Source of the DNA: Candidatus Hecatella orcuttiae
Lineage (GTDB): Archaea; Thermoproteota; Bathyarchaeia; Hecatellales; Hecatellaceae
Assembly (NCBI GenBank): GCA_002011035.2
Contig: MTLY02000002.1
Location: 310,001 to 374,000 of the forward strand
Reading direction: 5' to 3'
DNA: 64,000 nt
Part shown: one piece after another, positions 41,531 through 49,204 of the stretch
How positions within the stretch are numbered: position 1 is the first letter of the stretch
How the letters are laid out: every line of letters begins with the position of its first letter
Position numbers and translations under genes: made by a program
The notes under the pieces: generated by a model
Told to the model about the DNA's origin: nothing
The model's input: only the letters and a program-made list of their open reading frames with translations
The model's database searches: none

Positions 41531-41553
41531 ACCCGCCGGTTTCCACTGGAAAA
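41531..41553 (-). repeat. ORB 1
   Basis: Minus-strand text TTTTCCAGTGGAAACCGG then CGGGT. It contains the dyad core TTCCAGTGGAAAC and a weaker G-run than the other two. It lies within 120 bp of the cdc6 start. Confidence 0.7.
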
Positions 41554-41700
41554 TAAGTTAGGTGCCCAGAAAAAATATATTACAAATGCCAAAAGATACC
41601 TCATACGGTTTATCTTTGTTTCAGATATAAAATTACTCAACCAAACTTTTAATGTTAACCTCAATTTCTCTGTAACAACATCACTTCTTAGAAATTTAAC

Positions 41701-41726
41701 TTTTCCAGTGGAAACATAGGGGTGGA
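41701..41726 (+). repeat. ORB 2
   Basis: Plus-strand text TTTTCCAGTGGAAACATAGG then GGTGG, with the full ORB core and G-run. It faces ORB 3. Confidence 0.75.
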
Positions 41727-41770
41727 GCAGGCGATATAAGTTCAAATTAAAACCGTTCACAAAATATAAT

Positions 41771-41798
41771 ATTTCAACCCCCTTATTTCCACTGGAAA
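41771..41798 (-). repeat. ORB 3
   Basis: Minus-strand text TTTTCCAGTGGAAATAAGGG then GGTTGAAA, the best match to the long ORB form (core, spacer, G-run). It is inverted relative to ORB 2. Confidence 0.75.
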
Positions 41799-41966
41799 AG
41801 GAAGATACGGCCTCTTAAAGGATATTTTCCTTAGAAAAGGTTGTGAAAAGGTGAAAAGAAATTTTTCTTTAGAAACTCCAATTTCTAAATTTTTCCCATA
41901 CGATCCCTGTTTGACTTCACAATTAAATTTATTACATTGTGAAGAGAAGTAAGTGAAGGACAGACG

Positions 41967-42377
41967 TTGGAATTGAGAAAGGTAAAAGTGGAGGTCGAAG
42001 ACATCAAAGGAAACAAGTACACCTTCACGGTTAGTTCTCCCATAAACCGAGATAAAATAATCAAGTTCATCGACCTAGTAGAAATGATGGCCGGTTCTTT
42101 GGAAATTAAAAATCCCTCCTCCTCAGACACGAAATTTGAAAAAATCCTCCAAACCGTGAAAGAACACTATCCTTTTCAATGGTTTACATCCACTGAAGTT
42201 CAGTTAGCTTATGAAGAAAAATTTAAGGAGCCCATAAGCCTCAGCACCGTTTCCACCTACCTAAGCAGGTACTGGGAACAAAAAATTCTAACCCGCGAAG
42301 GCTCTCCAGCCAGTCTTCGGTATAGACTTAACCCTGAGGTTTTAAATTCAGCACCGAAACAAGAACGTAGTGGCTAG
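41967..42377 (+). CDS. Small origin-adjacent protein with winged-helix-like C-terminus
   Basis: The 136-residue frame starts at TTG. The N-terminal half is beta-rich (KVKVEVEDIKGNKYTFTVSSPI), followed by a helix (DKIIKFIDLVEMMAGSLE). The C-terminal half looks like a winged helix (QWFTSTEVQLAYEEKFKEPISLSTVSTYLSRYWEQKILTREG). The position next to the ORBs suggests a DNA-binding role at the origin. It is not long enough to be a WhiP-type initiator. No family is recognised. Confidence 0.65.
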   Translation: MELRKVKVEVEDIKGNKYTFTVSSPINRDKIIKFIDLVEMMAGSLEIKNPSSSDTKFEKILQTVKEHYPFQWFTSTEVQLAYEEKFKEPISLSTVSTYLSRYWEQKILTREGSPASLRYRLNPEVLNSAPKQERSG

Positions 42378-42380
42378 AAT

Positions 42381-43100
42381 TCAGAGAGGCTCTTCTTTAA
42401 CAGAAAACTCAAAACTTTTCCTGATCCTTTCACTTAAACTATAGCTGAAAGGTATTACATCAGTGTTTCTAACCACATAACCTTCTCTGTAAAGTTTTTT
42501 CATTAACCTCGCTGCGTGCTCCCGTGTTTTGCCGATGACCTCTCTAATTTCCGGAGCTGTTTTAGGGCCGCTGCGGTACAAAACTTTTAGGACAGCCATC
42601 TCTGTGGGGGTTAAGCGAGCGATGGAGACGTTTCCCCCCTCTAGCGTTGGACTCGGCTCCTCCAAACGTGGAGTCAAGCCTCGCATTTTTTTATCTTGGG
42701 CATTAACCTGCTGTTCAAGCTGGATACGCTTTTCATCTAGGGCAGATAGTTTATCGTTATGGACTTTCAATATTTTTGCGAATTTTGTCTGAGCGCGGAA
42801 GAGCTCTTTGATATTGGCGGTTAATGCTGATAACGTTTCCCTCTCAGCTTCATGGAAAGATTGAAGGCGGTTTAACTCTGAAAAGGAAGCTTCAATTCTG
42901 TGCAGAGCATAGGAGACACTCTCCTCAACTTTAGCCATCTTCTTACTTAACTGAACTATGGAAAGCTGAACCAAGTCGCTTAACTCCCCTAGAGAACTCT
43001 TTTTAGGCCTTCTGAATAGAAGCAGTGCGAGAAGAAATCCGAAGGCCGCTGTAAAACTCAACAAGCCTAGAAAAAACACTTCTCCGGAAAAAACCGTCAT
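42381..43100 (-). CDS. Membrane-anchored coiled-coil protein with winged helix
   Basis: The 239-residue protein starts with one transmembrane helix (about 6-29: GEVFFLGLLSFTAAFGFLLALLLF), followed by RRPKK on the likely cytosolic side. A long coiled coil follows (about 36-140), then a C-terminal MarR-like winged helix (about 160-225: RLTPTEMAVLKVLYRSGPKTAPEIREVIGKTREHAARLMKKLYREGYV). It could tether DNA to the membrane. It is convergent with the origin-adjacent small gene, and its 5' side faces the palindrome array at 43119-43500. Confidence 0.78.
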   Translation of the reverse strand: MTVFSGEVFFLGLLSFTAAFGFLLALLLFRRPKKSSLGELSDLVQLSIVQLSKKMAKVEESVSYALHRIEASFSELNRLQSFHEAERETLSALTANIKELFRAQTKFAKILKVHNDKLSALDEKRIQLEQQVNAQDKKMRGLTPRLEEPSPTLEGGNVSIARLTPTEMAVLKVLYRSGPKTAPEIREVIGKTREHAARLMKKLYREGYVVRNTDVIPFSYSLSERIRKSFEFSVKEEPL

Positions 43101-43118
43101 GAAATCTCACTCACCCTC

Positions 43119-43500
43119 TCACATGTGACCTGAAGAAAATCACAGAAATAATCACCTGTGACCTCTTCAACTGCATAATTCCCACCTGATATCACAAGTG
43201 ATGCTTTTGTAAGCAAGCACATCACATTTGACCTGACATTCATTCAAAAAATTATTCTCTTTATCAGGATTTAAACCTTGTGATTCCACCTACAAATCAT
43301 GTGACATCACGTTTATATGATAATTTTTCATTAAAAAGGAGTTATTCGGTGAAAAGAAGCTTATTTTTAGGGCTAAAATTGTTTTTAAACAATAATATAA
43401 GTTTTTATGTTAAGACATCACATGTCAAGTCACAGCTGATGTTTATTTATGATTTCAGGCGGTCACGGCATCACATGTAATCTGTGACATCACGTTTGAT
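43119..43500. repeat. Array of TCAC/GTGA palindromes (iteron- or operator-like)
   Basis: At least seven related sites lie in 380 bp: TCACATGTGA (43119-43128, perfect palindrome), TCACCTGTGA (43152-43161), ATCACAAGTGAT (43191-43202), TCACATTTGA (43222-43231), TGTGACATCACGTTT (43300-43314), ATCACATGTCA (43418-43428) and ATCACATGT (43470-43478). The exact 15-mer TGTGACATCACGTTT recurs at 43483-43497. The region is AT-rich and carries no believable gene. It ends at the stop of the 167-residue protein and starts at the promoter of the membrane-anchored winged-helix gene. Confidence 0.75.
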
Positions 43501-43993
43501 ATTTCAATGACTTGGGAGAAGTCAAAGTATTTAGGGCTTTTTCCAAGGCCTCCCTTACAGAAACAATGGTTGCGGCTCTTTGAAGTTCGTCGGAACTTGA
43601 TGAGGACTCTTCGCGGACTTGTCTATGTAAATCTAAATAGTCCTTCAGTCTACTGGACAATTCGATGTATTGTTGGAAGGCAGGCAAGTCGAAGATCCCC
43701 AGGGAGCCCAGTAATAAAAACGTGTATATTGACTTTATTATGTTTTTCTGAGCTTGTTTCAGGGTTCTATTGAAAGAACCTTTACTAATTTTTCCTTTAA
43801 TTCTAAAATAAGTTTTTTCTTCAGTTATCATTTTATTTCCAGATAAATATGGAATTATAGTGTCTATTAGAAACGTTTCCAGCTGCGTTTTGGTTAAATG
43901 ACTGTTTTTAAGTAGAATATCAGTGATGGGGTCTTGGTCGAGGTTTCTTAGCCATTTTTTGAATTCTTCAGGGTCCTTTAATTCCACGCTCAA
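43490..43993 (-). CDS. All-helical protein of unknown function, near the origin
   Basis: The 167-residue protein begins ELKDPEEFKKWLRNLDQDPITDILLKNSHLTKTQLETFL and appears helical throughout, with a possible helix-turn-helix at about 30-75 (KNSHLTKTQLETFLIDTII) and a coil near 115-140. The last codons overlap the final palindrome repeat. No family is recognised. The neighbourhood suggests DNA binding or control of the array, which is inference. Confidence 0.6.
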   Translation of the reverse strand: MSVELKDPEEFKKWLRNLDQDPITDILLKNSHLTKTQLETFLIDTIIPYLSGNKMITEEKTYFRIKGKISKGSFNRTLKQAQKNIIKSIYTFLLLGSLGIFDLPAFQQYIELSSRLKDYLDLHRQVREESSSSSDELQRAATIVSVREALEKALNTLTSPKSLKYQT

Positions 43994-44132
43994 GGAAACA
44001 CCCTGAAAGAATACGTTTTTGTATACCAGTATTTAAATCTTCCCGCAATCATAAGGTCTAAGGTTCCAATTTTTGGAGGCTTACCATACCTTTAGAAGCT
44101 AGGTGAGCAGGGAAACCCAGGCTTTCCGGAGG

Positions 44133-45428
44133 CTAAACAGAAATCTTGGCGGAAAAAGGCTTACCGCCAAAGGTTTTTTCACAGACTTCCGCAACTTTTT
44201 CACGGAATTGCGGCAAGGTATAGACTCTCACAATGTCCATAAACTGGGTTAGGGATGCTAAAAGAGGAGAAAGCTCCGTGGCTTTTTGAACAATCACACC
44301 CGCAGGGGTCTTCCGGTAGACGAGGATGTCTGACCGCTGCCTCTCCACTGGGTTGATGGGTACGGAAAGAACTTGAGGGACGTCGATGACGATGAAGTCC
44401 GGGTCAACTCCGGTTTTTTCCCCGATTTCAACCTCAACCTCGCGGCGGATGTTAGGTTTGTTGAGGAGGTTGGAAAAGAAGGTGTCTTTTCTGAATATGA
44501 TAAGCTCGTAGGTGCTCTTCAGAAGCTTTCTGCTGCGAACCCCCAAAATATATTGGTAGGCTTTCTGAAGCTTTTGGTCGACTTCCTTCTTGAGGGAGAG
44601 CAGTCCTTCTAGGACTTTACCGTCGTCCAATCGGAGAAACTCCTCCACGTCTTTGAAGGAGGCGAGGCCCAATTTTTCGCAGGCAAAATCCATGGCCCTT
44701 GCAATCATAACATTAGTCGCCCGCACTGTTCGGTGGAAGTAGACAGTGTTAAACATTTCCATCCTAGCGATGATGAAGGATTCCAAGACGCCGAAAGCCC
44801 CTGAACCGTCGGCCATCAGCCTCTTCTCTATCAACTCTAGGGATGAGATAAGCCGCTGGGCATCCACCTTTCCATATTCCACTCCAGCGAAGTAGGAGTC
44901 CCGAGCCAGATAGTCCATGATGTCTGCGGAAAAGTGGCCGGCGATAACCTGGTTCAGAAAAATTCTCTCCGTACGGTCTAAATGTCCTGTGGAAAGCTGA
45001 GCTATCTCTTTCTTGGAGAAGCCATGACTGGAAAGGATGTCCCCGATTTCGCTGCTCTCAATCACCCACTGGGTGAGGTCTTCGTGAGTTTGATGGCGGT
45101 GCTTTTCGAGGATTTCTTCGTAGACATGGGAGAAGGGGCCGTGGCCTACGTCATGAAGCAGCCCTGCTAGACGGACTTTTTGAATTTCCTCCTCCGAAAT
45201 GTAGCCCTTTTCGGCGAGATAGACTCCCAGCATGCCTGCCAAGTGCATAACCCCGAGGGAGTGGAGGAAACGGGTGTGAACGGCGCCAGGGTAGGTTAGC
45301 TCAGCTCCTGCCAGCTGCTTGATGTTCCTCAGCCTCTGGACGGGGGTGGAATCGATGAGCTTCTTCTCCACTTCTGTGAATCGGATGTAACCGTGGACAG
45401 GGTCCTTGATTTCTCCAACTCCTTTCAA
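44133..45428 (-). CDS. HD-domain phosphohydrolase (dNTPase/SAMHD1-like)
   Basis: The 431-residue protein has the HD metal site: VHTRFLHSLGVMHLAG (His near 51 and 57), LAGLLHDVGHGPFSHVYEEIL (HD near 91-92) and a later Asp in FSADIMDYLARDSYFAGVEYG near 172. The start KDPVHGYIRFTEVEKKLIDSTPVQRLRNIKQL is typical of the SAMHD1/YdhJ group. It probably hydrolyses dNTPs or a related phosphoester. All ligands expected for the family are present. Confidence 0.87.
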   Translation of the reverse strand: MKGVGEIKDPVHGYIRFTEVEKKLIDSTPVQRLRNIKQLAGAELTYPGAVHTRFLHSLGVMHLAGMLGVYLAEKGYISEEEIQKVRLAGLLHDVGHGPFSHVYEEILEKHRHQTHEDLTQWVIESSEIGDILSSHGFSKKEIAQLSTGHLDRTERIFLNQVIAGHFSADIMDYLARDSYFAGVEYGKVDAQRLISSLELIEKRLMADGSGAFGVLESFIIARMEMFNTVYFHRTVRATNVMIARAMDFACEKLGLASFKDVEEFLRLDDGKVLEGLLSLKKEVDQKLQKAYQYILGVRSRKLLKSTYELIIFRKDTFFSNLLNKPNIRREVEVEIGEKTGVDPDFIVIDVPQVLSVPINPVERQRSDILVYRKTPAGVIVQKATELSPLLASLTQFMDIVRVYTLPQFREKVAEVCEKTFGGKPFSAKISV

Positions 45429-45446
45429 TGGAAGGATCAGTTTAAC

Positions 45447-45809
45447 TCACCTGAAGTGAATGCTGGTTTTCGAATTTCCCATGCTCTTAACGAGGTTCAT
45501 CAGCGTTCGACCTGCTAGGGGATCGTTTTCTTGGGGGATAAACACCGAAGCTAGGGCGGTCTTGCCCCATTTGGCTGCCAAATATTCCGCCAAAACCCTA
45601 GCGAGGTGGGAGTTCTTATAGCCGAGGAGAAGGCTTGAAGAATGAGGCGCGGAAGGAGGAATGGGCGGGGTTGCCACGGCTAGGGTGCCCAGTTTAGTTT
45701 TCTCCCCTTCGAAAAAGAAGCTTAGGATAGCGTTGTCCAGTTCGAAGATGTAGACTGAAAATTTTCTTCCTTCCAGCTCCACTGTTTTGCTTAGGGCTTG
45801 GGGGAACAT
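45447..45809 (-). CDS. PAC4-like proteasome assembly chaperone family protein
   Basis: The open frame reaches back to 45947, overlapping the opposite endonuclease III gene, but the family-like part starts at an ATG near 45809 (about 120 residues). Visible features are FSVYIFELDNAILSFFFEGEKTKLGTLAVATP and SSLLLGYKNSHLARVLAEYLAAKWGKTALASVFI. This pattern resembles the archaeal PAC4-domain proteins. A role in proteasome assembly is family-based and uncertain. It lies 18 bp upstream of the HD phosphohydrolase start. Confidence 0.6.
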   Translation of the reverse strand: MFPQALSKTVELEGRKFSVYIFELDNAILSFFFEGEKTKLGTLAVATPPIPPSAPHSSSLLLGYKNSHLARVLAEYLAAKWGKTALASVFIPQENDPLAGRTLMNLVKSMGNSKTSIHFR

Positions 45810-45880
45810 CACTCCTTTAATCTCCAAGAAATCCTTAAAACATTGTGCTGGAAAAGGGAAATAACTTTTTGCGGAGGATG

Positions 45881-46627
45881 ATAGATAAAGTTCAACCGCT
45901 TGAGGCGGCGACGACTTTGAAGCAGGATGCCAGCTGGATGGGTTCAATAATTTCCAGACTTAGGAAACACTTCGGAAAAATAATGTGGGCCAAATCGAAA
46001 GACTCTTTCGAGATTCTCGTGGCAACGATCCTAAGTCAAAACACCTCCGATGTCAACAGCCATCGCGCCTTCAGAGAGTTAAAAAAAGCCATGAAGCTTA
46101 CTCCGCAGGTTCTGGCTGAAAAGCCTCTGGGAGAGATCAAGCAGGCCATTCGAACAGCTGGGCTGGCTGAAATCAAAGCTAAAAGGTTGAAAGAGGCTTC
46201 CAAGTTCATCTTGAGGGAACTGGGAGGAAACCTGTCCAAAGTGTTCAACCTCCCTCCAGAAGAGAGTAGAAATTTTCTGCTGAGATTACCAGGTGTCGGA
46301 GATAAAACCGCCGACGTCATCTTAGTTTTCGCGGGGGGAATCCCCGTTGTTCCAGTGGATACGCATCTTTTCACCATAGGGAAGAGGCTGGGGCTTACAG
46401 CTTCCAGCCGCTACCAAGATGTCAGAGCAGCCTACGAGCGGCTTATCCCTCCAAAGGAAAGGGCGGAGGCCCATGTTCTCTTCATCGAGTTGGGGAAAAA
46501 AATCTGCACGGCTAGGAATCCTAAGCATGAAGCTTGCCCTATTCTAGACCTGTGTCCCACGGGGCTGAAATCTGTCTCCCAAGTGGATGATGAGGCTGAG
46601 AGGCGGCTTTCTGATACAGGCATGTGA
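45881..46627 (+). CDS. nth: Endonuclease III-like DNA glycosylase
   Basis: The enzyme removes oxidised pyrimidines from DNA. I favour the ATG at 45881; the frame is open from 45845. The helix-hairpin-helix is LPGVGDKTADVILVFAGG with catalytic Lys, and the catalytic Asp is in VVPVDTHLF. The C-terminal iron-sulfur loop is CTARNPKHEACPILDLC. In most family members the order is C-x6-C-x2-C-x5-C, and here the second Cys is His. The cluster may therefore have a His ligand or be lost. About 250 residues is slightly longer than usual. Confidence 0.87.
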   Translation: MDKVQPLEAATTLKQDASWMGSIISRLRKHFGKIMWAKSKDSFEILVATILSQNTSDVNSHRAFRELKKAMKLTPQVLAEKPLGEIKQAIRTAGLAEIKAKRLKEASKFILRELGGNLSKVFNLPPEESRNFLLRLPGVGDKTADVILVFAGGIPVVPVDTHLFTIGKRLGLTASSRYQDVRAAYERLIPPKERAEAHVLFIELGKKICTARNPKHEACPILDLCPTGLKSVSQVDDEAERRLSDTGM

Positions 46628-46777
46628 CTATTTCCCACCTCCGTGGGGGAAGCTTCAGCATTTTTTCGTCAATTTTTCCTCTCCCAGCAGGCTTTAATCC
46701 CGTTTCCAATCCTTCTCTGATGATTGTGAAATTTTATATGATGTCCTTCACGCATAAGACTTGAGGCTGCAAAAGAA

Positions 46778-47413
46778 TTGAAACCGCTTAAAAACTGGGA
46801 AAAGAAGGATTCTCTCTTCGGAAAAATTAGCGACCGCTTCCACCGCACTCCGCCTTTGAGGGATAAGGTTTTCAACTCCCTCTACAAACTTAACAGCATC
46901 CAAGCTAAACTGGAGCAGTTGACCAACAAACTGGAGCAGAAGGATCGGGAGCTCTTTGGCAAATGCGCTGAATCCATGGCCCGGGGAGATGAGGAGCGTT
47001 CGAAGATCTATGCCAACGAGTGCGCTCAGCTGAGGAAGATGGCTAAAACCGTTTTGGGAAGCCAGCTGGCCATCGAGCAGGCTGCTTTAAGGCTGGAGAC
47101 GGTGAAGGAATTCGGAGACGTGGCCAAGGAGATGATGCCTGTAGCTGGTGTAGTTCGGTCGTTGAAAGGGAAGCTGGTGGGAGTTATGCCTGAAGCCTCC
47201 TTGGAGCTCAACGAAATTGGAGAAACATTAAACGAGATCATGTTCGAGGCGGGGGAAGTCTCCGCGTCGGCTCCCAGCTTCCAAGCCTCAGGGGAAGAGG
47301 CTCAGAAAATCCTTCAGTCCGCTTCGGTTTTGGCTGAGCAGAAAATGAAAGAGAAATTCCCCAAACTTCCAGTGGGAGAATTTGCGGAGGAGCGTTCTCC
47401 CGACCTCGGCTAG
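46778..47413 (+). CDS. cdvB: ESCRT-III (CdvB/Snf7-like) protein
   Basis: The 211-residue helical protein starts at TTG. Helices 1-2 are about 30-105 (SLYKLNSIQAKLEQLTNKLEQKDRELFGKCAESMARGDEERSKIYANECAQLRKMAKTVL), and helix 3 onward runs from about 106 to 160. These match the Snf7 core of archaeal CdvB proteins that constrict membranes in division. The C-terminal segment has EEAQKILQSASVLAEQKMKEK, like the autoinhibitory helix, followed by KFPKLPVGEF, which could be a MIM2-type Vps4-binding motif. No CdvC/Vps4 or CdvA gene is in the window. The paralog follows 102 bp later. Confidence 0.82.
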   Translation: MKPLKNWEKKDSLFGKISDRFHRTPPLRDKVFNSLYKLNSIQAKLEQLTNKLEQKDRELFGKCAESMARGDEERSKIYANECAQLRKMAKTVLGSQLAIEQAALRLETVKEFGDVAKEMMPVAGVVRSLKGKLVGVMPEASLELNEIGETLNEIMFEAGEVSASAPSFQASGEEAQKILQSASVLAEQKMKEKFPKLPVGEFAEERSPDLG

Positions 47414-47515
47414 TCTTCAAAACAGTCCGCAGCCTAGTCTTTCAAGACTTCCTTCAAGCTACTCCGCTTCCCCCCTCAACAGTGCGAGGTGGTTTAGGAT
47501 AGAAGGTTATTTCCG

Positions 47516-48493
47516 ATGGGAAGAGAGGAAAGACTTGAAGATGAAGTCCTAAGGATCTTTTTCGTCCTCTTGTCTGTGGTGAGTTGGTTTTTTATTCTCC
47601 AGTGGGCAGCGGAGCTTCTAGGCTGGCCCAGCCGGCCGGCGGGGTGGTCCTACCTCGCCGCCTTCTACGGGGCCTCTGCCGCCTATCTGGTGGGAAGGAC
47701 GAAAGGGCGGCTTAGAAAGGTCGTCTACGACTCCCCTTTTGCCGCTTATATCAACCTCCTGATAATCCTCGTCCCCCTATTCCTCATCTACCTAGCCTTG
47801 GCAAATCCCCCGCTGGAGGAGGCTCCTGGAAAAATCAGCCGACTGACGGCTTCAAGCCCCCTCACCTTGGCTTCAGGTTGGCTTTTCTCCTTCACCGCCT
47901 ACAGGTTTCTGGACAAGCTCTACGACAGGATTTTTGGGGTTTTCGAAAAAACCGGCCCCAGAGTCAGCTTCAAGACATCCGGCCCCATTCAAAGAGATGC
48001 GGAGGAGGTAGCGGGGAGGCTTGAGGTTGAGGCTGGAAAGCTGGCAGCCAAAGCCTCTGCTTGGGAGAAGCATGCCCACAGGTTGTACGATAAAGCCTTA
48101 GCAGCTCAGGTTTCAGGAAAAGCCGATAAAGCCAGCGCCTACCTTACAGCCTACTGGGAGGCGAAGAAGAACTCAGACCTGCTGGTGAAGGTGCAGGTGC
48201 AACTGGAAGGCTTAGTGGAGAGGCTTAAAACCCTCCACAGCTTCGCGGAAACCATGGCCGAGATGCCCTCCGCCTTCAAAACCATTTCAGAGCTTAAAGG
48301 GAGACTGAAGGGAGTTATTCCCGCTTTCTCCGGCGAACTGGAGAAGATAGGGCGAACGGTAGAAGAGCTTCTGGCCAAGACGCAGGCTCACGGCGGCAGC
48401 CTCCCAGAACAGCTCCAGGGAAAAGAGGCTCAAAAAATCCTCCTAGAAGCCGGCGGCGTAGCAGAGGCGAGGCTGAGGCATGGGAAAGACTAA
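47516..48493 (+). CDS. Membrane-anchored ESCRT-III paralog
   Basis: The 325-residue protein combines an N-terminal membrane domain with a C-terminal ESCRT-III-like domain. Hydrophobic helices lie at about 13-36, 44-61, 75-96 and 112-133. From about 150 the sequence parallels the upstream gene: WEAKKNSDLLVKVQVQLEGLVERLKTL; KGRLKGVIPAFSGELEKIGRTVEELL against KGKLVGVMPEASLELNEIGETLNEIM; and GKEAQKILLEAGGVAEARL against GEEAQKILQSASVLAEQKM. The MIM2-like FPKLP tail of the soluble copy is missing. A domain fusion that fixes ESCRT-III to the membrane is therefore likely. Confidence 0.78.
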   Translation: MGREERLEDEVLRIFFVLLSVVSWFFILQWAAELLGWPSRPAGWSYLAAFYGASAAYLVGRTKGRLRKVVYDSPFAAYINLLIILVPLFLIYLALANPPLEEAPGKISRLTASSPLTLASGWLFSFTAYRFLDKLYDRIFGVFEKTGPRVSFKTSGPIQRDAEEVAGRLEVEAGKLAAKASAWEKHAHRLYDKALAAQVSGKADKASAYLTAYWEAKKNSDLLVKVQVQLEGLVERLKTLHSFAETMAEMPSAFKTISELKGRLKGVIPAFSGELEKIGRTVEELLAKTQAHGGSLPEQLQGKEAQKILLEAGGVAEARLRHGKD

Positions 48494-48549
48494 TCTGCTT
48501 TGGAACCTGATCCTTAGGTGAAGTTTCCCTGTCCCTCGGAGGGTTTTGG

Positions 48550-49188
48550 ATGCTGGTCAAGAGACTGACGGTAGGGCCGCTGATGGGAAACTGCTACATC
48601 GTAGGCTGCGAGGAGACGGCTAAGGCCGCGGTCATCGACCCGGGGGCAGAGCCTGAGCGAATCTTAGAGGCGTTGAAGAAAAGCCGTTTAAAGCCTGTTT
48701 ACATTGTCAACACCCACGGCCACCCGGATCATGTCTCCGCCAATGCTCCGGTGAAGAGGAGGACCAGCGCCCTGATTCTGATACACGAACTGGACGCCTC
48801 CCTGCTTTCTTCCCCCCGCCTAGACTCGGAGATAGAGCTCCTCCTCGATGTCGGGGAGAATTCCCCCCCGCCTGACAGGCTGTTGAAGGACGGGGAAACC
48901 ATCCGGGTGGGGAAGGTCACGTTTCAAGTCCTCCACACTCCCGGCCACACCCCCGGCAGCATCTGCCTCCTCGCCGAGGGCAGCCTCTTCACCGGAGACA
49001 CCCTCTTCGCCGGCAGCGTGGGTAGGACGGACCTCCCCGGCGGCTCCCCGGAGGCCTTGAGAAACTCGCTCCAGCGGAAGCTTCTGCCCTTGGACGACGG
49101 GTTAACCGTCTACCCTGGACACGGACCCCCCTCCACCTTAGGCTACGAGAAGAAGCACAATCTCTTCCTCAAGTCTTCTTTTCTCTGA
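48550..49188 (+). CDS. Metallo-beta-lactamase fold hydrolase (glyoxalase II-like)
   Basis: The 212-residue protein has the family metal site: VNTHGHPDHVSANAP near 58, HTPGHTPGSICLL near 133, TGDTLFAGSVGRTDLPGG near 151 and VYPGHGPPSTLG near 193. The layout is that of small hydroxyacylglutathione hydrolase-like enzymes; the substrate is unknown. It follows the ESCRT pair on the same strand with a 56-bp gap. The DUF99 gene follows. Confidence 0.88.
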   Translation: MLVKRLTVGPLMGNCYIVGCEETAKAAVIDPGAEPERILEALKKSRLKPVYIVNTHGHPDHVSANAPVKRRTSALILIHELDASLLSSPRLDSEIELLLDVGENSPPPDRLLKDGETIRVGKVTFQVLHTPGHTPGSICLLAEGSLFTGDTLFAGSVGRTDLPGGSPEALRNSLQRKLLPLDDGLTVYPGHGPPSTLGYEKKHNLFLKSSFL

Positions 49189-49204
49189 GATTGAAGGCAC
49201 AGGG

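Larger units (their letters stand above)
41415..41966. other. Candidate replication origin (oriC)
   Basis: The 550-bp gene-poor, AT-rich stretch lies next to orc1/cdc6 and holds three ORB elements in mixed orientation (41531-41553 minus, 41701-41726 plus, 41771-41798 minus). The strongest AT-rich segment (about 41555-41700) lies between the first two boxes and could be the duplex unwinding element. A further AT-rich stretch runs from 41800 to 41960. An 84-codon minus-strand frame at 41506-41760 is not called. The role as origin is inferred from this layout. Confidence 0.8.

Noticed and set aside
41506-41760. 84-codon minus-strand frame in the origin region
   Set aside because: It overlaps ORB 1 and ORB 2 and the AT-rich segment, has odd composition, and no SD or family features.
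43280-43480. 66-codon plus-strand frame in the palindrome array
   Set aside because: It is low-complexity translation of repeat-bearing AT-rich DNA with no SD.
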